DNA of 64,000 nt from Semisulcospira habei. Its lineage: Eukaryota; Mollusca; Gastropoda; Semisulcospiridae. Below the pieces are notes generated by a model, which did no database searches, had not been told where the DNA came from, and was given only the letters and a program-made list of their open reading frames with translations. The DNA lies in NCBI GenBank assembly GCA_036245525.1, contig BTPG01000004.1, positions 234,436,637 to 234,500,636 of the forward strand, written 5' to 3'. Shown here one piece after another: positions 55,147 to 64,000 of the stretch. Each line of letters begins with the position of its first letter. Positions within the stretch are counted from its first letter, which is position 1. The position numbers and the translations under genes were made by a program.

Positions 55147-57557
55147 TTAAGTCTGATCTGGGGGTAAGGAGTTTTTCCCCCCTTTTTCCTTTACCTTGGA
55201 AGGAGTTGAAGAAACAGAGGGGGGCCGGCTCCCGGGCCTCCTCTGGTTCTTCGGAGAGGAAGGGGGTGGAGCTGCCGCAGCATCAGCAACAACAACTTCC
55301 ACTCCCTCCATCCGCTCCTCCAGTGCAGCATATTTGTTTTGAAGGGGCACATCTGTGTTCCCCTTCTGGGCCCGTGCGCACAGCGGTCCCATAGATTTCT
55401 TAGACTTCTGGTCCTGGGCAGCGTTCCTGCCGCTAGAGTTAGCGGCCTTAGAAGGCTGACCAGAGCCAGAAGCCTTTGGAGTTGACTGACTAACAGGTTT
55501 GGGTGGGGGCTGAGGCTTAGGGGCAACAGAAGGCGGCACAACCGGACCGGCAGTGTCCGCCTTCTGCGTTCCCTGGCTCCTTGTCACCACCGGAGGAGGG
55601 TTACTCTCCAGGGGCGAGATGAGCCGAGGCTCCGCCCCCAACCAAGAAGTTGGGGTCTGACATGAAAAGTCTTTGGTGGGGCGCTTGCCTGCCACCGCTG
55701 CACTAAAAGTATACACTGAGGTGTTAGAGGTTGGGGCAGCCGCAGCTGCACCAGGGCCTTCAACCAGTTTTTTGGCATACAGAAAGGACAGCCCCTTCTC
55801 CACACGCACCTGCTGAATCTTGCACTCGGATATCCAACGAGGGCATTTCTTATCCGAAGCCATATGCGCTCCCTGGCAATTCACACACAGGGGGGTGGCT
55901 GTGCAGGACTCAGCAGAGTGTCCGGGCCTAGTGCAACGGGCGCATGAAGCCTCTGCCTGACGGCATGTCATCTGCCCATGGCCATACTTTTGGCACTTAA
56001 AGCACCGGAGGGGAAGAGGGACGTACTTTTTCACTCTCAGGGAGTAGTAACCTCCCCAGGGCCCGCATGCATGTCACGCCATTATCCATGGTAATGAGCC
56101 ATTTTGGTTAATGGTCACAAATCTTCCATTTAACGGAATGCATGACCCATTTTAGCAGCCTAATGATTCATTAAATTTAATGCCGCTGTACCCCAACATT
56201 AGCGATCCTAATGGGCGCTTAGTGTGCGGTGGTGGTGAAAAGCCGGTAAGCTGCACGGGAATTTCGTGCTTGAGTGGCTATTCAGTTCTCGTTGGATGAC
56301 TGCCCGAGGAAGAGAAAAGACAGTTAGTCCATAATATTTGTCACGGCTGCCCACAAACCCATACATTTAGTTAGGGAGTGCCGCGCTAGCTTAGGGCGAG
56401 GTGACCTTACAGCTACAGTTAAACTGTCTTCAGTGATACTGATACATTTTAGCCGGTTGCCTGTCTTCTAGTCCGTTGCATGCATTGCTCATCTTCATTT
56501 TCCTAAGCATCTCTAGTGTCTACAGAAAGTTTATTTTCTTACCTTTTAAGTGTATGTCTTAAATACAACATACGTACAGCTTAAACAACATGCCGTAAAT
56601 GACCGGCGCCATTCAGTAAAATGTATCCCGTGTGGTACACAGTCAACGCTGAAGTACACACATAGCGTGCTCGAGTAAAGCAGTGATGAGAATAGCGAGA
56701 CTATAGTTGCACAGCCGTAACAGATTGCGCTCAGCTCTGTGCTGCCAGCCGGCGATATTAACAGAGACGACGCGCAGCGCGGCTCCTTATCTCGGCGCCG
56801 CACGCACGCGCGCCTCAAAACTAATGGGAGGCCTTCAACTGCGCATGCGCGAACTAGTCAAAGCGGAAGGGATTCCCTCCAGTCTAAATATAAAGTAGCC
56901 CTTAACTAATGGCACGTTTTTTGGACAACGTGCATTTCAATTAGGGTCCGTACAAATGGTCCATTTACAAATGACCCTTTAGTCCTAATGGGCAAGTACT
57001 TTTAATGATGCAATGTGCATATGGCCCCTGATGGTAGTAGGAGGGGTGGGGGTGCCAAACGTCAGGATGATGGTAGGGAGACGGATCTCCCCACCACCTC
57101 GCTTGGAAGCGAAGCGCCTGACGCAAGTCACCCCCTGAGACTTAAGGTTCCTTACAAGTTCATCTTCTGACAGTTCTGCCAAAGCTTGATCTTTGATTAC
57201 GCCTCTTGACGAATTCATAATTTTGTGGGGTGTGACTTCCACAGGAGTGTCTCCGATGGAAGAGAGCCCCAGTAGCCCGCTGGAGTGTGCCCGAGTAAGG
57301 CACTCCACCAGCAAGTCACCAGACCTGAGGCGCTGGGCGTCAGGCCTGCCAACACGGCTCCTGAGGGTCTCCCCCACCAGAAAAGGATGCAGCTTGGTAA
57401 CTGGTTTCTCCTTCACCTTGCTATGGACAATGAGGAAGCGAGGCCATACGGCCGACGCCTGAGGCGTCGCTTCCTCACAGTCTGAATCACTGTCATGTGC
57501 AATGTCGGTGTCTATGCGCCGTTTCTGTGCTAGTTTTGGTTTTTTGGTTTTATCCAT
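55147..57557 (-). pseudogene. I-type LINE ORF1, split by insertion
   Basis: The N-terminal piece (56985-57557) begins MDKTKKPKLAQKRRIDTD and has an RRM-like body ending HMHIASLKV. The C-terminal piece (55147-56034) has three knuckles, CFKCQKYGHGQMTC, CARCTRPGHSAESC and CVNCQGAHMASDKKC, followed by a proline-rich tail. Such ORF1 proteins bind the element RNA. A 965-bp insert (56031-56995) separates the pieces between the RNA-binding core and the knuckles. ORF1 ends 2 bp before the ORF2 ATG. Confidence 0.88.
56031..56995. mobile_element. 965-bp non-coding insert in LINE ORF1
   Basis: Bounded by the 8-bp repeat GTACTTTT (56023-56030 and 56996-57003). It has no coding frame. Short motifs of the kind TAATGGGC, AATGGTC and AATGACCC recur towards both ends, and a GC-rich core lies near 56740-56830. 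An 8-bp duplication fits hAT- or P-type DNA transposons, but matching terminal inverted repeats were not found. Confidence 0.6.
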
Positions 57558-58233
57558 ATTATATTAGTAGAGATATTCATCCCCCGGGGGTCCCCGCCCG
57601 CCACCGAGCCCAACAAGGGAAAGTGCAACTGTCGGCGGGTCTCCAGCCGACGCACAATGGAGACTGCCCGAAAGATATACTCAAGGGGGTAAGCCCAATT
57701 GAACCGTTTGAGCCACCGCCTTCTATCACACCGTTGAATGCAGGGGAATACTGGCGTAAAGCACCTAATCAGCAGCAGAAGCTATAGCATGGTGCTCCGT
57801 ATAGCAACCCGCATGTCAACAGTGGGATAGGGCTCAACGTGACAAGAGCCGATTGACTAGGCCGGTACGACTAGCCTCCCGTTTAGGTAGAAGTCAAGGC
57901 CGAAGTGGAGTGTTGGCACCAGTGAGCCGCAGCCCAAAGGGAACCTCAGCCACCAGGATCCTCTTCTCCCCCGACACGGGTCTCCAAGCACGGCAAACAC
58001 TTGGGATCCAAAGGACCAAAAAGTCACGAGTATTTTTAAGGACCAATCCAACATGGTACGACCTAGGTTAGCACAGCTCCTTAAAAACCGGACCAGTGAA
58101 AAGGCTGAACAACATATCTGCTGACATCAAGTCCTAATCCTGGACAAAGATGGCACCCGTCCGCTAGCCCACTCAGTCAGGGACTGAGCGGACTACCCAC
58201 CTACGCCACGTGGAGGCCGGTGCCGGGTAGGCA
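57558..58233 (-). other. I-type LINE 5' UTR
   Basis: GC-rich 5' leader of the LINE, from the target duplication to the ORF1 ATG. It presumably contains an internal promoter, as in other I-type elements; no specific motif identified. Confidence 0.6.
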
Positions 58234-60563
58234 TATATCTGTAAATGTGTATGTGTGGGATAATGAGTCTGTCGACAAGTTACAACCCATTAGAGTATCA
58301 TCACTAGCTCCAACTTACGGTCAGTCAGAAGATAAGCATGTTGACATGTTGCTAATTGGCCCTGCCGGTGATAATAACTTCCACTACACAATTATCAGAA
58401 ATATGTCACGTCTAATTCATGGGCATACAACAAAACACAATGGCAAACAGGAAGTGTGTAAGAAATGTTTACAAAGATTCTCCTCTATTGCAGTAGCACA
58501 TAAACATGTTTTACACTGCAGGTCAGCTGATGACATACAAACTGTACTTAAGTATCCAGATCCTGGTAGTCAAGTATATTTTAAGAACTATGGGAATCAG
58601 CAAAAGCTGCCGTTTGTAGTGTATGCTGATTTTGAATCACTGGTAGTACCATATGAAGGTCCTGTTCCAGAGTCATTACCAAAGACTGTAAAACTAAGTG
58701 ACCAAGTGGTGTGTTCTTTTGGATACATTATTGTTAGGTCAGACGGTTTGCATTCAGAACCTGTTATCTACAGGGGTGAAAATGCAGCATGTTTATTTTT
58801 AACAGAAATGAGACATCTGTATAGTCAGGTAGTACAGTATCTCACAACATGTCAGATGCCTTTGGTAATGACAGAAGAAGACAAACTGAAATTTGATACA
58901 GCTGAGACGTGTTGGATTTGTGAACAGCCCCTCCAGGGTGATAAAGTTCGTGACCATGATCACATAAGTGGACGTTACAGAGGTGCTGCACATAACAATT
59001 GTAACTTGTTATTAAAAACAGATCCTAAGACATATAAGTTACCAATCTTTTTTCACAATCTCAAAGGATATGATTCACACATTATCATGCAGGCTGTGGA
59101 TGAATCTTACAAAAACATAAGTTGCATTGCCCAGACAACTGAGAAATACTTAACTTTTAGGTTAGATAAATTAGCATTTTATGACTCTATGCAACATTTG
59201 TCTTTAGGGTTTGCTAGTTTCGCAGAAGGACTGACTGAGTATCCAATAACAAGTAAATATTTTGAACCAGACTTGATTAAGAAAGGTGTGTATCCGTACG
59301 AGTACATTGATCATTGGGTTGTGTTTGAAGAAAGGAGACTGCCACCAAAAGAGAAATTTTATTCTACACTTAATGGTAAAGGTATTCCTGACTCTGATTA
59401 CCAACATGCACTTGATGCATGGGGGAAAGTTAGGGTGTCAGACTATTGGTGACTACCATGACCAGTACTTGAAAGCTGACGTTTGTTTGCTAGCAGACGT
59501 ATTTGAAAGTTACCGTGAAAAGGGTTTGTTACACTACAAGCTTGACCCTGCCTGTTACATAACTAGTCCTGGCATGACATGGGATGCATTTTTGAAATCC
59601 AGTAAGATATCTATAGACCTGTTGTCTGATCGTACGATGGGTGAAATGGTGGAACGTGGATTGAGGGGTGAGATAAGTATTGCAGCGAACAATTATGCCA
59701 GAGCCAACAACAAATATCTGGATGGCCCGGGTCATGGTGACCTTGGGTTTGACCCCTCAAGGTCAAGGTCAAGTTCATTACGTACTTGGACGCTAATAAC
59801 CTTTATGGATACGCGATGTGTGAGTTATTGCCCTTGAAAAAGTTTTTGTCTGTATGATTTGACACAGTATGACATAACAGGGTTAACAAACAATATTATG
59901 AATCTTGATCGAAATGATGTGAAGGGTTGGATCTTTGAAGTAGACCTGGAGTACCCACACCACCTACATGATTACCATAATGATTATCCGTTGGCATTTG
60001 AGAAAATGAGTATGACAGGAAAAAAAGAAGACACTAAACTTGTGCCGAATTTGAATGACAAATTCAATTACGTTTGTCACTACCACTTGCTGCAGTTTTA
60101 CATCAGGCATGGGTTAGTACTAAAGAAAGTTCACAGAGGAATTCAATTTGACCAGAGTGCTTTCATGAAAGATTACATAATGAAGAACACAACATTGCGT
60201 GCAAGGGACGGCAACACTGCATTTGACAAAGACTTCTTTAAGCTTATGAACAATGCCTGTTTTGGAAAGACTATGGAAAATCCTCATCACCGCAAAGATG
60301 TGAGACTAGTCACAATTGAATCGGGTGCAATTAAACTTACAGGCAAGCCACAGTACACAGGGTACAAAGAGTTTCATTCATCATTGTATGCCGTGTCACT
60401 CAAAAAAAAGATTGTTAAACTGGACAAGCCAGTATTCATTGGTATGGCAATTCTTGAGTTGTCAAAACTGTTGATGCTTGAATTTTATTATGATTACTTC
60501 AAACCAAAATATCCTGAGTGTCGATTGTTATACACTGACACTGACTCTATGATCATTGATGTG

Positions 60564-60943
60564 ATTGATTGTACATTGCTTAACGTCCCGACAGCAACAA
60601 GGCTTTCTCAGGACGTGCCTGCACTGCTTGTGGAAAAAAAACCTAAACAGAACATTGAATGTATGTCGCCAGCCGGTCAAATACATTAAATAAACCTAAC
60701 ACATGGGCCTAAATAAAGCTAAGACCATTTAGCAACACACATCCAATATCAAGAGCTACAGGCAGTGCAGACAGTAGGGAGAGTTTTAAAATGGCAAATA
60801 CAGGTGAATGGACAAAGGGTAGACAGAAACACATGACCCAGAATAGAGAGATAAACCCACCCTGTGGGGCTGACCAGGGTGACCCTGGGAACTAAAAAAT
60901 ACCTAACCCCACCCAAGTCCCCCAGGGCAGACCCGGGTGGGGC
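60564..60943 (-). mobile_element. SINE copy in polymerase gene
   Basis: Full-length, bounded by the perfect 13-bp duplication GATCATTGATGTG (60551-60563 and 60944-60956). It entered immediately after the codons of the catalytic YTDTDS motif. Confidence 0.94.
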
Positions 60944-61547
60944 GATCATTGATGTGTGTACTGAAGACTTTTATGAAGACATGAAAACAGAACTACACAT
61001 GTATGACACGTCTGACTACCCAAAAGATCATCCACTGTTTAGCACACAAAACAAAAAAGTGCCTGGAAAGTTTAAAGACGAACTGAATGGTGTGCCATAG
61101 TTGAGTACGTTGGTCTGAGATCCAAAATGTATTCTATACTGCACCAAAAAGGCAGTCAGTCAAAAGCCAAAGGAATTTAAAAAACAGCAATAAAAAATAA
61201 AGACATCCGTCATGAACATTACAAGCAAGTGTTAGATGGTGCATTAATGCCTGATTATCCAAACAAGTCACTGAGATCAAACAAACATAATCTTGAAATA
61301 ATCCAAACACATAAGAAGTCACTTGCAGTTGGAGACACGAAACGAGTGTTTCATAGTAAGGAAAAAGCTTATGCACCTGGGCATTACAGGCTCAAGTTAT
61401 CTGAAGACATAGCCGATGAACTGGTTGATGAACTAATCGATGAGTTAGTTACTGAAATGAGTAACGGTGTCTGGGGGAATAATCTGTAATTCTTCTCTGA
61501 CAAATGCCCACTGTGGCGCAGGGTCATACAGATAATATATTGTTGCA

Positions 61548-62066
61548 TCAGGACCGGGGACTATTTTTTTTTATATTGTGTACAGACGTTGACCAGATGG
61601 GGTCTGTTGCCCTGCATCTGTCGTCGTTTTCAGCCTCCCCTGGTTGATATAAATATCTCACCTGTTTAGTAAATAAACTTGTGTCGGGTGCTGGGGTTGA
61701 TCCTGTTTTTGGCTCTGCAATTGTTTTCAATTTAATAGCATCAACAGGCTTAGGATGACCTTCATTGTTCATTGCTTTTATCACATGTGGTAATCTCTTT
61801 ACCCACTCAGTGTTACGCGTGTCATGCATGAGTTCCTTTGAATACTGGTAACTGAAAAGTCTCTCTGATAATTGTTTGTTAAAGTTCTCTACAATTGCCT
61901 GTGATCTGTGTACACCTGGAATGCCTCGTCTGACCAGTACACCATGCTTCGCAAATAACTGATTAACAGCACCTTTGAATTTGAGCGTACCGCTCGATTC
62001 CGCGTGCTGCTCTTGGGTACTCCGATCACGTGATGATTCACCTCGTGCCAACCTATAAACAGACAC
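61548..62066 (-). pseudogene. Polinton retroviral-type integrase, C-terminal half
   Basis: 172-codon frame. From FKGAVNQLFAKHGVLVRRG through IPGVHRSQAIVENFNKQLSE it matches the end of the integrase core (the E of QAIVENFN is the expected catalytic glutamate). WVKRLPHVIKAMNNEGHPKP and a C-terminal RYLYQPGEAENDDRCRATDP segment follow, as in Polinton integrases. The zinc domain and the first two catalytic aspartates are absent, replaced by unrelated sequence before GTLKFKG, so it is 5'-truncated. It is convergent with the polymerase gene, 58 bp apart. Confidence 0.85.
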
Positions 62067-63230
62067 TTAAGTGTGTCAAACCCGTGCAGCGCACAGCGAA
62101 GCAGTGGACTGTCGACGCCCTAGAAACGCTCCGTGGTTGTTTTGAGTGCACAGACTGGGGCATGTTTAAAGGTCCTGGTTCAGCAATTAGTCAGTAGAAG
62201 ACATCGAAAAAAAAATTTCAAAGTCCCTACCTGACACAGAAAGACTGAAAGTGCAACCCCGACAGGGCCCCGTGTGATGGGATCCCCGAGCACGCACGTT
62301 ACTATAGCTGCTGTAGAGTGTCAGACGTCCTTGACGGCTGTCACAGTTCACGAAAACAGGTATACACCATCCAGCTGCCTAAGGTCACTTCCAGTTGCAT
62401 CTGTCCGTGCGCGGTAACATCCAATTCCCGTGCAACTACGACTGAAAAATATCCAACTTTCATGTTGCCGCACTGGTGAAGCCTGCACCGAGCCGCGACG
62501 TCCGCAGAGCGTCCCAAATAGGTCCAGCGAATGGTGGCGGTAAGTCCAACATGATATGGTGTGGTCTTTTCACTTTTGTGGTACAAATATTACTTTTGTT
62601 GGTAAGTATATTTCCAACAACAACAAACACCTATGCGCGTGTAGCTGACGTCGTGTTTGCAAAGGGAAGGTACTCGTAAATATGTATTATCAGGGGACAC
62701 CACTCTAATGACCACTTCCTTGTCAACAACAAGATGCCCTAGCGATCGTAATGTTTATGTGGTGCCTTTCTGGTGTGAGCAAGTACGATCACCGAATATT
62801 CTGGTGTGGAACTTGCCTCTGAGATAATTTGTAATAGAGTCGTGAGGAAATTAACAGACCAGGGACGAACTTAGTTGGATGAGATCATGATAGAGCCAGA
62901 ATTGACATCGCTGATTTATGTAACAAGAGACGAAGAATAGTATTGGATAATCTTAAGCCTCCACTGTTGCATGAGCTGGTGATTTAGGACTCTTTCTGTA
63001 GTATACTTAACGATATAGTAGCTTCAATCTATAGTGCTCAGTGCGAAAGCCTGCTAACTTTGTTTATAAATTTTCTATCCTGTATATAATAAGTGTAATA
63101 GTTTCCTGGTGGCAAGTATTCTATTACACCTATTTGTGTTATGACATTACATACTGAGAATATGCGATATATTCATCGAGCTCTGGTCTGTCCGTATTTT
63201 CCTATCTATAAATTTTTTTCACCCACACGC
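62067..63230. other. no gene recognised; right flank of Polinton fragment 2
   Basis: No integrase N-terminal part and no terminal inverted repeat matching the left side were found. The element probably ended or was truncated within or before this stretch. Confidence 0.4.
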
Positions 63231-63240
63231 TCCATATTTG

Positions 63241-63960
63241 ATTCTTTTATATACTACTAAACCAAGCACTTTATAATATACATCCCTTCCAATTCAATTT
63301 ACTCTATAATTAATATATCTCTTTTATCAATTCCTCTTATTCCAAATACTTATATTCACCCAACACAATATCTCCTACCCACTCCTAATCTCAATACATC
63401 TCCCCCCCCACCACCTCTCCCTTACATTACAATCTACTCTCATTACGTCCCCCCACTAACATACCATCCTTAACCACATCATCCAATACAACCACCACCC
63501 CCCCACCCCCCATACCCCCCCCAATCACAAACCTACCCAAAAACCTATACCCTACCACCCATCTTCAATCCCTAACTCTCCCCTCCACTCTTCACCTCCC
63601 TACTCACTATTCCCCAACAAATAACCCCCCCATCTACTCAACCAATTTCCACTCCTACTATATACCTCAACTCTCAATCCCTATCACTACCCTTAGAACG
63701 TTCCACCCCCGCTACCCGCACCTAACTCCCTACCCCCCTCCCCCCCCCGCCACTACACACCCCCCCGATTTCATACACCCGCCCTCCACACCGCAATCTA
63801 CTATCCTTAATCCTATACCGTATATCAAATACCCTCTACGACTCACATCAAACTCGTAACCCTATCATATCAATCACATCACGATCCCAACTCATATACC
63901 CCACTCAGAGAAACTCCCAATTACCCCCCCAGAGCAGCTAACGACTCCGCTTATGTGTCT
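63241..63960. other. strand-asymmetric tract almost lacking G
   Basis: From 63241 to 63660 only two G occur in 420 bases. To 63900 there are a handful, nearly all preceded by C. Composition left of ~63230 is normal. No coding frame or repeat unit. It may be an assembly or read artefact at a contig end. Confidence 0.8.
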
Positions 63961-64000
63961 GACTCTACTCCCCCGTAGCGAATATCTTTCTATTATGTGA

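Larger units (their letters stand above)
51233..58233 (-). mobile_element. full-length I-type LINE with RNase H, inserted in polymerase gene
   Basis: About 7.0 kb including a 965-bp later insert. It is flanked by TATATCTGTAAAT (51220-51232 and 58234-58246). Minus-strand layout: 5' UTR (57558-58233), ORF1 (55147-57557, split), ORF2 (51452-55144), 3' UTR with a terminal hairpin (CGCCG...CGGCG at 51256-51288) and tail CCCTAATAACTAAAA. RNase H and CCHC-type ORF1 fit the I superclade, to which the Biomphalaria Nimbus element belongs (family knowledge). Confidence 0.92.
50591..61489 (+). pseudogene. protein-primed family B DNA polymerase of Polinton, multiply broken
   Basis: Pieces: 50591-51232, 58247-60563 and 60957-61489. 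Order of motifs: NIQNNDNYCFMWCVLA (N-terminal conserved block), Exo I VYADFESLV, an HNH/endonuclease VII-like block CWICEQPLQGDKVRDHDH..RG..HNNCN, Exo II FFHNLKGYDSH, Exo III YLKADVCLLADVFE, Pol A YLDANNLYGYAM (shifted frame near 59790), Pol B KLMNNACFGKTMEN, Pol C YTDTDSM, then a C-terminal KTELHMYDTSDYPKDHP region. It copies the element genome from a protein primer. Damage: TAG at 50993-50995, a 7.0-kb LINE (51233-58233), shifts near 59425 and 59765, a stop near 59855, a SINE (60564-60943), a shift near 61095 and a later stop. Confidence 0.92.

Overview
The window is animal nuclear DNA made almost entirely of mobile and tandemly repeated sequence. The element set suggests a mollusc, perhaps a gastropod: an RNase H-bearing I-type LINE, SINEs with a CGCCG-type 3' hairpin, DIRS, Ty3/Gypsy, Tc1 and Polinton elements. 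That assignment is inference. No ordinary host gene is certain; the best candidate is a C2H2 zinc-finger gene at 29.4-32.8 kb.

Layout. 0.15-0.97 kb: a SINE holding a LINE 3' fragment. 1.4-7.5 kb: a minus-strand Ty3/Gypsy element (gag, protease, RT, RNase H, integrase, tRNA-Lys primer site), broken by one stop codon and one frameshift. 9.3-11.5 kb: a 93-bp minisatellite ending in a 500-N gap. 12-16.5 kb: Polinton/adintovirus-like fragment 1 (small ORF, packaging ATPase, major capsid protein, coiled-coil membrane protein, a 399-aa protein). 16.6-19.07 kb: a G-rich minisatellite. 19.05-19.6 kb: a DIRS pol fragment. 19.68-21.88 kb: Polinton fragment 3 split by a LINE. 22.16-24.38 kb: another copy of that LINE. 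24.5-26.5 kb: a Tc1-type transposon. 27.8-28.1 kb: (TA)n tracts. 28.5-29.25 kb: SINEs. 29.4-32.8 kb: the zinc-finger gene. 34.0-34.8 kb: a SINE with nested insertions. 35.1-37.95 kb: three tandem-repeat arrays. 37.95-38.16 kb: a foldback element.

38.5-62.1 kb is the most complete Polinton-like element (fragment 2): a short membrane protein, a 242-aa protein, a probable penton, a deleted copy of the 399-aa gene, the coiled-coil membrane protein, the capsid protein, the ATPase, a 122-aa protein, a protein-primed DNA polymerase B and a truncated integrase. It is riddled with later insertions. A full-length 3.9-kb LINE sits in the ATPase, a 7.0-kb I-type LINE (itself carrying a 965-bp insert) in the polymerase, and SINEs in four genes. 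Most have target-site duplications that can be read exactly, and in four genes the remaining length is a whole number of codons. The last ~0.7 kb of the window is almost without G.

Most useful observations. (1) The SINE and the I-type LINE share a 3' hairpin whose two differing stem pairs change in a compensated way, which suggests that this LINE family mobilises the SINE. (2) The 3.9-kb LINE starts, exactly at its target-site duplication, with features resembling an HDV-like self-cleaving ribozyme. (3) Several Polinton genes share an ATAAAA-box abutting the start codon. (4) The zinc-finger gene carries a tandem array of SUMO-site-like IKLE motifs.
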